Source of the DNA: JAWXTS01 sp044433305 | GTDB taxonomy: Bacteria > Bacteroidota > Bacteroidia > Bacteroidales > Rikenellaceae | Assembly (NCBI GenBank): GCA_044433305.1 | Contig: JAWXTS010000064.1 | Coordinates: forward strand, 1-9,578 | Direction of reading: 5' to 3' | DNA: 9,578 nucleotides | Shown here: piece after piece, positions 1 to 7,741 of the stretch | Layout: every line of letters starts with the position of its first letter | Position numbering within the stretch: the stretch's first letter is position 1 | Position numbers and translations under genes: made by a program | Notes under the pieces: model-generated | Seen by the model: the letters and a program-made list of their open reading frames with translations, nothing else | What the model was told of the DNA's origin: nothing | Databases searched by the model: none

Positions 1-431
1 GCTCTAAGTGCTAGGGCCTCACCCTTGTACAATTTTGAGTACTCGAATCTATCCTCGCCATCTTCTTCGGCATGGTTGATGATGTTGTTGATGTGGTTAA
101 TGACAGTGTAGGCAGTGCTCCATATATAGTTACGCACGGCGCTAGCACTGTATAGGCTCCACTCGCCACCTGCCATGGCACTTAGAGTAGACTCGTCGGT
201 AGCATTGATGCTTAGAGCCTCAGGCAACCAGTACAAGTAGCCACTGTATAGATAGTCCTCTGTGCCCATCTCGGCATAAATGCCATATAGTGCGTCTTCG
301 TATCCTTCGGCAGACTCAAACATGTCGTTGTCGAATACTTCACCCTTTGGATTTACATCTAGAAAATCACTACAACCAACTAGATACATAGGTGCAAGCA
401 CACATAAAATATAGTGTATAAATTTTTTCAT
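1..431 (-). CDS. SusD/RagB-family surface lipoprotein, C-terminal part beyond window
   Basis: This is the first 143 codons of a SusD/RagB-like nutrient-binding lipoprotein; the rest lies beyond the left edge. The ATG at 431 is followed by Lys-Lys, a hydrophobic stretch and a lipobox (LVGC) with the lipidated Cys at residue 20, so it is a signal-peptidase-II substrate. The mature start (CSDFLDVNPKGE) is the usual SusD opening, with acidic residues near the Cys as in surface-exported Bacteroidetes lipoproteins. Further family signs are EGYEDALYGIYAEMG at about 42-56, LPE at 69-71, and a helical segment with AYTVINHINNII at about 107-118. In this family the protein forms a lid on its SusC partner and captures ligand at the cell surface. 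It starts 11 bases after the SusC-like stop, so the pair is almost certainly co-transcribed. The substrate cannot be read from this fragment; the protease upstream suggests peptides. No frame damage is visible. Confidence 0.93.
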   Translation of the reverse strand, partial: MKKFIHYILCVLAPMYLVGCSDFLDVNPKGEVFDNDMFESAEGYEDALYGIYAEMGTEDYLYSGYLYWLPEALSINATDESTLSAMAGGEWSLYSASAVRNYIWSTAYTVINHINNIINHAEEDGEDRFEYSKLYKGEALALR

Positions 432-442
432 ATGAGTAATTT

Positions 443-3400
443 TTAGAATGTAGGACGGAATATAAGGTTGACAGTACGGCAATATGGATATGAAGTACCT
501 CTCTCATATTTTACAGTAGAGATGTAGCCTAGGTCGGTAGTGCCAACTCCTACACACAGTTTCTTGATACCAATGCGGTTTAGGAAGGCTGGCTGGAAGT
601 CGTAAGTGAACTGTACACTTGAGAAATATAGTTCATTACGTTTCTCAACAAAACGCTCTGAGGTTATAGTCTCGTCGGTGCTGTTGATGGCCAAAAAGCG
701 AACCAGATCACCAGGGCTTTTCCAACGGTCTGTGTAAGCACGAGCATCAACATTAACATAAGGATCTATATCCTCAACCTTGCTTTGTAGGGTAGTATTG
801 TAGTAGTCGCCACCAAAAGTATATGATGTTGTAATACTTAGAGAGAAACCTTTGTAACGAATAGTGTTTAGAAGTGAACCGCTCAAGATAGGGTTAGTGT
901 TACCTACAACAACTCTGTCGTCTGAGTCGTAAGTGTAAGTATAGTCACCGTTCTTCTTGATGAATATCTCCTGGCCTGTTGCTGGATCGATACCCGCTGA
1001 GCGTACAGCGTAGATGTCGAACTGAGAACCACCCTCGGTAAATAGAAGGTCTGGCATTGTTGAGTCGTCATCATCAGAAACATAAACATCCTTAAGTGCG
1101 TCAGAGATTTCTTTGATTTGGTCCATTACGTGACCACCAGTAAGTGTCATGCTCCAGAACAAGTTATCGTTATTGATGATTTGTCCAGAAACAGAGAAGT
1201 CGAAACCTTGGTTGATAATCTTACCGAAGTTGACATTCATTGATGTAACACCAACAGATGGAGGAAGCACGATAGGCATCAACAAATCGTTTGTGGTGTT
1301 CTTGTAGTAGTCAGCAGAGAAGTTCAAGCGGTTTTTGAACAAAGAAGCTGTAATACCGATATTGCTATCGAATTTCTTCTGCCATGATAGGTTAGGGTTA
1401 CCCATTGTTATAGGCACAGCTCCGATACCTGAGTAGTAGATATAATCAGCATCGTATTCATAAACTGTTTTTGCTTGGTAGTAGCTGAATGAAACACTAC
1501 CTGTGTAACCTGCACTATATCTAAGAGTCAAGCTGTTTATCCATGGCACATCTTTAATGAAATCCTCATTGTGCAAGTGCCATCCAATACCTGCGGCCCA
1601 GAATGGTGCAAAGCTGTTGTCTGAACCAAAGCGAGAAGAACCAGATGCTCTGTAAGAAAGGTCTGCGAAATACTTGTCGTGGTAGCTGATATTTGCATTA
1701 GCAAAGAAACCAACGCTTGTAGATAGGTTGTCGGTAGCCGAAGGGCTTCCACCCTCAGGGTAACCCATGGCAAAAGACAAGTCGTTAAGTTCGTCTTTCA
1801 AGAAACCTACGCCATAGCCAGTAGATGAGGTGCTGTGTGAGTAGCTCACATTGCTACCTGCGCTGAAGCGTACCATAGAACCTTTGTCGTCTAAGGTCTT
1901 ACCATAGTTGGCAACGATGTTTCCGCTGTAACTATTGCTTGAGTTATCATAGAATCTATACTCTCCACGTTTAGAAACGTCTGTGTAGTTTAGATATTCG
2001 GCAGCATCTGGAGATGTGTAGCTATCAGCAGAGTTTGTGCCAAGCTTAACACTACCTTGACCAGTGATGAATAGGTCTTTGGTTAGGTTCCAACGCGCGC
2101 TCAAAGAGTTTGTTAGATTTTGAGAGCGTGACTCAGAGAAGCTAGATAGTGTAGCGTTGTACAGTGGGTTGTACATCTTATCTGAGCTTGTGTCGTAAGG
2201 GTTGAAATAGTAAGTTGTGATATAATCACCGTTCTCATCATAGATAGGCTCATAAGGGTTCAGCTGAGTGTAGTCAGAGAATGAACCATAAGGAGAATCT
2301 TCTGAGTCGGTAAGAGAGTAGTTTGTTTTGAAAGCTATTGTAAGCTTGTCTTGAATGTGGTAGTTGATACTAAAGCCCAGAGAGTATTTACGTCTGTTAT
2401 CGTCTTTCATAACACCATAAGAATCTGTGAAGCTAGCAGTAGCACGGTAATCCAAATTCTCGCCACGAGCACTCAAAGCCAAAGAGTGAGTATGGCTGAA
2501 TGGTACACGTAGAGGAGCTTTAATCCACTCTGTGTCTACACCCTTACGTACATTCTCTAGTTTGTAGTAGTAGGCACGTTCCATAGAACCGTCTGCATCA
2601 TCATATAGGCCAGCAAGTCTTTCTAGCTCTAGCTTCTGTGAGGCACTGGTAAGGTTGAAAGACGATAGATCTGGAACACTGAACGATGGCACGAAGTTGT
2701 AAGTAAGCTGAGCCTTGTTGCCCTCTACTTTCTTACGCTCGATGACGATTACACCATTGGCACCTTGCTCACCATAAAGAATGGTTGCAGAAGCGTCTTT
2801 AAGCACGTCAACGCGCTCGATGTCAAAGATGTCCAAGTCGTATAGCTCGGTCATAGAAATCTCGACTCCGTCAAGAATGATAAGTGGGTTGTTGACACCC
2901 TCCTCGCTCTCGTTGGTGATAAGAGATGAAGCACCACGTATAAGCAGTGATGGAACAGCATTAGGGTTAGAACCTTGAGCATTGTTCTCTACCATAACCA
3001 TACCTGGAGTCAACGTTGTGATACTCTCGATAAGGTTTGTAGGAGAGACGCTCAACAGGTCTTCACCTTTGATAGATGTTGAGGCACCTGTAAAGGTGCT
3101 ACGTTTCTGCTCGTAGAAACCGTTGACCACAACTTCCTCGATGGCATTGTCAGATTCCATAGTAAGGTTAATCTGTGTCGAGCCACTGATTTGGAACTCT
3201 TGAGCTTCCATACCAACAAACTGGAATCTAAGGGTTCCGTTTTTGTTCTGCTCTTTTCCAAATTCGATAGAGTAGTCACCGTTAGCGTCTGAGTTAACGC
3301 CAAGTCTTGTGCCTACTAGAAGTACATTGACACCAGCTAGAGGCTGTTTGTTCTCGTCAAGAATACGTCCGAAAACAGTTACACGCTCTAATACGCCTGC

Positions 3401-3757
3401 TGTCTTGATAACAACACTGTTGTTCACAACACTATATGTTAGCTTGCTTCCCTCTAGACAGATGTCTAGGGCGCGAGCTAGTGTGATGTTGTTGAACACA
3501 CGTGTGATCGCAGGTAGATTACGTACTTGAGCATCCGTGAATACGATTTCTACGCCTGTCTTAACCTCAAGGGATGTCAGTGCAGTAGCAACATCGGTAT
3601 TCGAGAATTCAACAGTTACTTTGTTTTGTAACAGTTGTGCTCCAGTAATCCTTCGTTGTGCATTAGCGTTACCTAAGGGAATAAGTAAAGCTATGCACAC
3701 TGCCATTAATAGGGTCTTAATCCTACTAATAGTCGAAAAATGGTAGATACCTTCCAT
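443..3757 (-). CDS. SusC/RagA-family TonB-dependent outer-membrane transporter with STN domain
   Basis: A 1104-residue TonB-linked outer-membrane transporter that should import a ligand captured with its SusD partner, powered by TonB-ExbBD. Visible order: signal peptide ending near ANA-Q (residues 31-34); STN domain about 47-119; carboxypeptidase-regulatory-like beta-sandwich about 126-200, with GVNVLLVGT and GVNSDANGDYSI; TonB-box-like EEVVVNGF about 207-214; plug about 220-342, with the SusC signatures LLIRGASS (271-278), PLIILDGVEI (291-300) and RVDVLKDASATILYGEQGANG (315-335); then a long beta-barrel rich in aromatic residues and ending in Phe, as expected for BAM-assembled barrels. Length is normal for an STN-bearing SusC. 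The ATG at 3757 is chosen because it supplies the basic and hydrophobic parts of the signal peptide; the next Met (residue 18) would lose the basic part. It begins 22 bases after the protease stop. The STN domain implies sigma/anti-sigma regulation encoded elsewhere. Substrate unknown; peptides are the favoured inference. Confidence 0.97.
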   Translation of the reverse strand: MEGIYHFSTISRIKTLLMAVCIALLIPLGNANAQRRITGAQLLQNKVTVEFSNTDVATALTSLEVKTGVEIVFTDAQVRNLPAITRVFNNITLARALDICLEGSKLTYSVVNNSVVIKTAGVLERVTVFGRILDENKQPLAGVNVLLVGTRLGVNSDANGDYSIEFGKEQNKNGTLRFQFVGMEAQEFQISGSTQINLTMESDNAIEEVVVNGFYEQKRSTFTGASTSIKGEDLLSVSPTNLIESITTLTPGMVMVENNAQGSNPNAVPSLLIRGASSLITNESEEGVNNPLIILDGVEISMTELYDLDIFDIERVDVLKDASATILYGEQGANGVIVIERKKVEGNKAQLTYNFVPSFSVPDLSSFNLTSASQKLELERLAGLYDDADGSMERAYYYKLENVRKGVDTEWIKAPLRVPFSHTHSLALSARGENLDYRATASFTDSYGVMKDDNRRKYSLGFSINYHIQDKLTIAFKTNYSLTDSEDSPYGSFSDYTQLNPYEPIYDENGDYITTYYFNPYDTSSDKMYNPLYNATLSSFSESRSQNLTNSLSARWNLTKDLFITGQGSVKLGTNSADSYTSPDAAEYLNYTDVSKRGEYRFYDNSSNSYSGNIVANYGKTLDDKGSMVRFSAGSNVSYSHSTSSTGYGVGFLKDELNDLSFAMGYPEGGSPSATDNLSTSVGFFANANISYHDKYFADLSYRASGSSRFGSDNSFAPFWAAGIGWHLHNEDFIKDVPWINSLTLRYSAGYTGSVSFSYYQAKTVYEYDADYIYYSGIGAVPITMGNPNLSWQKKFDSNIGITASLFKNRLNFSADYYKNTTNDLLMPIVLPPSVGVTSMNVNFGKIINQGFDFSVSGQIINNDNLFWSMTLTGGHVMDQIKEISDALKDVYVSDDDDSTMPDLLFTEGGSQFDIYAVRSAGIDPATGQEIFIKKNGDYTYTYDSDDRVVVGNTNPILSGSLLNTIRYKGFSLSITTSYTFGGDYYNTTLQSKVEDIDPYVNVDARAYTDRWKSPGDLVRFLAINSTDETITSERFVEKRNELYFSSVQFTYDFQPAFLNRIGIKKLCVGVGTTDLGYISTVKYERGTSYPYCRTVNLIFRPTF

Positions 3758-3779
3758 AAATGTGATGTTTTAAATTATA

Positions 3780-6482
3780 CTAGGGGTTTGTTAATGAGCT
3801 TTCTATTTGATAAAGTAATGATTGGTAGTGTGTGCGGTCCTCGCCATAAGATGACGCGATAGCACCTTTAAGTAATGTTATTATGCGTTGAGTCTCGCCG
3901 TAGAACAAAGTCTTAGACTCGTCTATGGTGCGAAGATTTACTCTATATTGCCATCCGTAACCTGCTTTGCCAAAGCTGTCTAGCATGGTAGATGCTACAT
4001 AGCCAACACCGTTCATATCTTCGATGTCACGCAATAGGTCTATGTGTTTGTCGACCATTCCTGATTCGTCTAGGCCAAAGGCTGCCATTTGATCTACCGA
4101 TGGCAGGTAAGCACTTGATGAGCTGGTGATAGCACCTGTGCCGCCTACTTTTACAAGTTGGCTCTTCTTGGTTACGGTAGTAGTAAGGAAGTTTGTGTAT
4201 AGGCTTTGTAGGATTCTATCGCCTGAAGTTAGCTTACGGCGTTTGATTGCGCTTTCAAAGATGCCATCATACATGTCGTCAGCCCAGTTCTTAAGAGTAT
4301 ATGCATCCTCAGGACTGTTGGCTATATGAGAAGATAGGATAACATCTTGGTTTGTTGCAACCAACTCTAGTGCTGTATAGTATTGGAATATGCTTGGCAA
4401 CTGAACTCTTAGTGAGAACTTGTCAGTTACCTCTCTGTCGTTTATCCAGTCACAGTTTTTAAGCTCGTTGATAACCCATTTCACCGACTCGCTCTGACGT
4501 TTTTTGTCCACAGCAGCGTTAACCTCACCCTCTGTACCTGCTTTAACCTCAGTAAGATAGATGCCGCCAATATTTCCCATGACATTGTATAGGTAGCGGT
4601 TGTACTGTGTTGCAAGTGCTTGGTAGCGTTCTGTGCGCACCAATGCGTCTGGATCTTGCTCGTCGCTCATCCATTCATTGAAGTGAGCAAGTATATACTT
4701 CAAGTTCTTGATACCATAGTCGGCAGCCTTTATAGGGTCGTCTCCAAGGTCTTCTTCCATGGCACTTGGGTCATAGCGGTGCAAAATTTGTTGGCGGCCA
4801 TAACGATAAAGTGGGTCGCCTGCATGCTCGTCCACCCATTGCTCTAGAATCTTAGATTCTTCTTGGGTGCTGTTTGCCTCGGGTATAGGCTCATAAGCAT
4901 ACTTAACTAGGAAGTAATCATAAACACCTAATGATGGAGGAGTAAGCTTAACACCTTTGTCTTCTGGTTGTGCCACGTAGTTAAAACGGGCATAGTCCAT
5001 AATAGAAGGAGTAGTACCATACTCGTTAGTAAAGCTCACGCTACGAAGTGAATCTACTGGGTAGGCTGCCGATGCAGACATATTGTGCATAAAGCCCAAA
5101 CAGTGGCCCACCTCATGACCTAGCACATAAGCGATAGATTCGTCGATGATGTTTTGAGGCATCTTCTTAGAGCGCACCTGAGGGTCAATCTGTGCTGTTT
5201 GTGTAAATCTCCATGAGTTGATAATCTTGCTTATATCATTGTAAACAATAACAGAGGCGTTGATAATCTCTCCTGTGGTTGGGTCTGTCCATGATGGTCC
5301 CATGGCATTTGCTATCTGAGCAGGCACATAGCGAATACAAGAGTACTTCAAGTTGTCTGGGTCAAACTCTGGATCGTCCTTAGGGTAGTCAACCACGCGA
5401 ACAACATTCTTGAAACCTATTTTCTCGAAGGCCTCGTTCCATCTCTCGATACCATTTCTTGTTGGCTCTCTCCAAGCCTCAGGATAGGCATCATCCATAT
5501 ATAGTATGATAGGTTTGATAGGCTCTACTAGTTCGCCACGCTTCCATGCTTCCATATCTGTTGGCTGCAGGTCCCAGCGGTGAATCACCGAGTATGAAGC
5601 TATGTGGTCTACATCAGAGCTGAAGCTTGAGCGCATAGAGTTAAAGATACCAACGCGTGAGTCAGATACCCTCGACTGCATCTTTTTCTCTGGCAACATC
5701 AAGATGCTGCGTGTAACACCGACAGAAAATGGTTCGTCTTTCTTCAAAAGAATCATCTTCATCAAATCGGCAGTAACCGTATAAGATAGTTTTGTTTTGA
5801 TGCTTACATTGTCCTTAAAGGCTTTGATGCCCTCTAAGTAAGAACCAGAAGAGTTGTAGGTAACTGTCATGTTTATGGTTCCCATGCTGCCGCTTTTCAC
5901 TGGAGCAAGCTTAGCGTAGTTTTTGATAAATAGGTTAGATACATCAAAAACCACCGCAGTCGAGTCATTGTTGTAGCATCTAATGCTGTATGATTCCAAC
6001 ACGGGATCCATGGTGCTACGTGCAATGGCTCTTGATAGAGGCTCATTGTCGGTGTCATAATCAGGAAGCAGGTTTACAGCAACCATATATACTATACTGT
6101 CTTCCTTGATGAATTTCACGTGCATAGGGTCGTTAGGTTTGTAACCTATTGAGCCTAGGTCTGTGTCGCTGGCATCTGATATTGTTGAGGCAATAAGCAT
6201 CTCGCGACCTAGGTTCTCCACAGGAAGCTCGATATAGACTTTGCCTTTGGTTTTGTGTAGTCCCATAAATCCGCCTTCGGCCATAGCCGTCTCGCATGAC
6301 TTACTTTTACCAAATTCTCTGTCATATTTTGACTGTGCTTTGGCTTTGGTGGTGGAGTCTGACACTGTTTTAGTAGTCTCCGTTTTTTTCCTCAATAACC
6401 AAATTGAGGATCTTGGTGTTGCATTTGCGCTAGATAGTTCTAGGCAAACAAGAGCAATAACGCTAAGTAGAATTTTGTACAT
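3780..6482 (-). CDS. Secreted zinc-dependent metalloprotease (DUF5118/DUF5117/DUF4953 metzincin)
   Basis: A 900-residue predicted zinc endopeptidase. The catalytic signature HEVGHCLGFMH (residues 456-466, positions 5085-5117) is a full metzincin motif HExxHxxGxxH: His456, His460 and His466 as zinc ligands and Glu457 as general base. About 29 residues later SIMDY (493-497) is the expected Met-turn with Met495. The N-terminus has a signal peptide cleaved near SANA-T (about residue 21), then a basic Ser/Thr/Lys-rich linker to about 55. Residues about 60-105 (GLHKTKGKVYIELP, then LGREMLIAS) match the DUF5118 pattern, about 105-310 correspond to DUF5117, and about 440-760 to the DUF4953/Met-zincin region. 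Length is usual for this Bacteroidetes family. C13 in the signal peptide is not in a good lipobox (ALVC), so lipidation is unlikely, and no type IX secretion C-terminal domain is apparent. Periplasm or outside is therefore the likely site. First gene of the unit with SusC and SusD. The protein substrate is unknown. Confidence 0.94.
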   Translation of the reverse strand: MYKILLSVIALVCLELSSANATPRSSIWLLRKKTETTKTVSDSTTKAKAQSKYDREFGKSKSCETAMAEGGFMGLHKTKGKVYIELPVENLGREMLIASTISDASDTDLGSIGYKPNDPMHVKFIKEDSIVYMVAVNLLPDYDTDNEPLSRAIARSTMDPVLESYSIRCYNNDSTAVVFDVSNLFIKNYAKLAPVKSGSMGTINMTVTYNSSGSYLEGIKAFKDNVSIKTKLSYTVTADLMKMILLKKDEPFSVGVTRSILMLPEKKMQSRVSDSRVGIFNSMRSSFSSDVDHIASYSVIHRWDLQPTDMEAWKRGELVEPIKPIILYMDDAYPEAWREPTRNGIERWNEAFEKIGFKNVVRVVDYPKDDPEFDPDNLKYSCIRYVPAQIANAMGPSWTDPTTGEIINASVIVYNDISKIINSWRFTQTAQIDPQVRSKKMPQNIIDESIAYVLGHEVGHCLGFMHNMSASAAYPVDSLRSVSFTNEYGTTPSIMDYARFNYVAQPEDKGVKLTPPSLGVYDYFLVKYAYEPIPEANSTQEESKILEQWVDEHAGDPLYRYGRQQILHRYDPSAMEEDLGDDPIKAADYGIKNLKYILAHFNEWMSDEQDPDALVRTERYQALATQYNRYLYNVMGNIGGIYLTEVKAGTEGEVNAAVDKKRQSESVKWVINELKNCDWINDREVTDKFSLRVQLPSIFQYYTALELVATNQDVILSSHIANSPEDAYTLKNWADDMYDGIFESAIKRRKLTSGDRILQSLYTNFLTTTVTKKSQLVKVGGTGAITSSSSAYLPSVDQMAAFGLDESGMVDKHIDLLRDIEDMNGVGYVASTMLDSFGKAGYGWQYRVNLRTIDESKTLFYGETQRIITLLKGAIASSYGEDRTHYQSLLYQIESSLTNP

Positions 6483-6595
6483 TTAGGTAGTTTTAAAGAT
6501 GGGTTAGACCTTTTCGTGGCATATAAAAAACCACTATTAACGCTGCAATGTACAAAAAATTGTATAAACTGACACTTTTTTATAGAAAATAATTC

Positions 6596-6613
6596 GCTGA
6601 TTATCAGCTGATT
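6596..6613. repeat. Direct repeat GCTGATT x2 overlapping an imperfect palindrome
   Basis: GCTGATT occurs at 6596-6602 and again at 6607-6613, an 11-base period or about one helical turn. The left copy is part of GCTGAT-T-ATCAGC (6596-6608), which is symmetric about a single central T. The site lies about 115 bases upstream of the protease start and about 160 bases upstream of the lactonase promoter. The arrangement could be a regulator-binding site. As an RNA hairpin it would be only a 4-bp stem, so a terminator is unlikely. No regulator is known for it, and chance is possible in a region this AT-rich. Confidence 0.3.
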
Positions 6614-6771
6614 TTTACGAATTAGAATGTTTTTGTAGAAATAACATCATTTTTTAAACTAAATACTTGTTAAATTTTATGATATGAAACCTTTTTTTAA
6701 ACATGTGTAAATAGTTGTTTTTGTGTTTTATTTTATATGATTACAACATTTTTTTATGTGTTTTGAAATGG

Positions 6772-6803
6772 CTTGGAGTTTAGTCAGAAAAAATATACCT
6801 TTG
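6772..6803 (+). promoter_or_regulatory. Bacteroidetes-type promoter for the lactonase gene
   Basis: TACCTTTG at 6796-6803 is an exact match to the Bacteroidetes -7 consensus TAnnTTTG. CTTG at 6772-6775 fits the -33 element (TTG/TTTG) with a 20-base spacer, inside the usual range. Transcription would start about 6808-6812, giving a leader of roughly 20-25 bases before the ATG at 6833. No Shine-Dalgarno sequence is seen, only A/T-rich leader, which is usual in this phylum. Confidence 0.7.
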
Positions 6804-6832
6804 TTAGAGTAAAACTAACCTTATTTAAAATT

Positions 6833-7720
6833 ATGAGAATATTTGGAGTAGTGCTTATGATGTGCCTATGTTGTGGCCTTAGAGCAGAACAGACCATTAG
6901 TGAACCTGAGCTGTTGGCGACAGGTTATGTATTTACCGAAGGCCCTGTGTGGTGCAAAGAGGGCAATTATATGTTGTTTAGTGATATTCGTGGTAACGCG
7001 ATACAGAAGTGGAGTGAGGCTAAGGGGGCCGAGGTATTTCTTTCGCCATCTCAAAAAAGTAATGGCATAACCTACGATGGCAAAGACTTTTATATCTGCC
7101 GCTACCTTGAAAGAGATGTGGCAAAGCTAACCCCTGATGGCAAGGCTACTTCTATCGTATCTCAGTATAAGGGCAAGAAATTTAACTGTCCAAACGACCT
7201 TATTGTAACAAACAAAGGTAATATATATATGGTTGACCCAGGATTCGGTATGACAGAGGACCAAATCAGAGAGCTTGACTTCCAAGGTCTGTTCCTTATC
7301 GCTAAGGGTTCTTCTGAGGCGGTGTTGGTTGATGAGAGCTTGCCTAAGCCTAATGGTGTTGCCTTGTCTCCAAATCAAGAGTTGCTTTATCTTTGCGAGA
7401 CCAGCGAGAACATTGTATATTCATACGAGCTAGAAGACAATGGTATGTTGTCAAACAAGAAAGTGTTCTGCAAAGTAACAGGCAAGGGTTCTCTTGACGG
7501 TCTTACAGTCTATGAGAAAACAGGTCACTTGTTTGTGGCTCTAGGCTCTGGCGGTATTGTGGTTGTAGACCCTCAGGGTAATATTGTTGATAGAATAATG
7601 TTCAACAACAAGGAGAGCGTTCGCAACATGTGCTTTGGTGGCGACAATGGCGATACTCTTTATATCACTGCTGGAACATCGCTTTATAGATTCAACTACG
7701 ATTTGTCGAAGATAAAATAA
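6833..7720 (+). CDS. SMP-30/gluconolactonase-family lactonase, exported
   Basis: A 295-residue six-bladed beta-propeller protein of the SMP-30/gluconolactonase/LRE-like family, whose characterised members hydrolyse sugar lactones or related esters using one divalent metal. Expected active-site residues are present: Glu36 in FTEGP, Asn121 in CPNDL, Asn174 in KPNGVALSP and Asp222 in LDGL. By family comparison Glu36, Asn174 and Asp222 bind the metal and Asn121 contacts substrate. VDPGFGM at 134-140 is also typical. Residues 1-18 (MRIFGVVLMMCLCCGLRA) form a signal peptide with probable cleavage before Glu19, so it should act in the periplasm. The ATG at 6833 is preferred over an in-frame TTG at 6773: that TTG is part of the promoter, and the extra 20 residues would bury the signal peptide. 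It is divergent from the protease unit and appears to be a single-gene transcript ending at the hairpin at 7742-7778. The true substrate is not evident; some relatives act on other lactones or esters. Confidence 0.88.
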   Translation: MRIFGVVLMMCLCCGLRAEQTISEPELLATGYVFTEGPVWCKEGNYMLFSDIRGNAIQKWSEAKGAEVFLSPSQKSNGITYDGKDFYICRYLERDVAKLTPDGKATSIVSQYKGKKFNCPNDLIVTNKGNIYMVDPGFGMTEDQIRELDFQGLFLIAKGSSEAVLVDESLPKPNGVALSPNQELLYLCETSENIVYSYELEDNGMLSNKKVFCKVTGKGSLDGLTVYEKTGHLFVALGSGGIVVVDPQGNIVDRIMFNNKESVRNMCFGGDNGDTLYITAGTSLYRFNYDLSKIK

Positions 7721-7741
7721 TACGTCACTATAAGAAAATAG

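Larger units (their letters stand above)
6483..6832. other. AT-rich divergent intergenic region
   Basis: About 350 bases between the start of the protease unit (minus strand) and the lactonase gene (plus strand). It is much richer in A and T than the flanking genes and has no convincing ORF. It contains the lactonase promoter at 6772-6803, an 11-base-spaced direct repeat around 6596-6613, and two copies of TTTTTTAAAC (6650-6659 and 6693-6702) that may be simple T-run drift. The promoter of the protease unit must lie here if that unit starts with the protease. I found no good TAnnTTTG box on the minus strand, so it may use a weaker or alternative-sigma promoter. Confidence 0.6.

Noticed and set aside
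4620..4847. Plus-strand frame with hydrophobic stretches inside the protease gene
   Set aside because: The hydrophobicity comes from the complement of charged and polar protease codons. No start signal or family resemblance is seen.
1..6482. Frequent CTAG tetranucleotides in the minus-strand genes
   Set aside because: CTAG is avoided in many bacteria, but a rough count in two segments (first 540 bases and the protease gene) is about at or modestly above what base composition would give. CTA is an ordinary Leu codon here, so there is no special signal.
6525..6560. A minus-strand TAnnTTTG promoter for the protease unit
   Set aside because: The nearest candidates (ATTTTTTG from 6560 to 6553, TACATTG from 6552 to 6546) fail at the TA or the spacing and lack a suitable -33 element, so I do not call a promoter there.
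6650..6702. Two copies of TTTTTTAAAC 43 bases apart
   Set aside because: In such a T-rich stretch a repeat of this composition is expected by chance, and neither copy is placed suggestively relative to a promoter.
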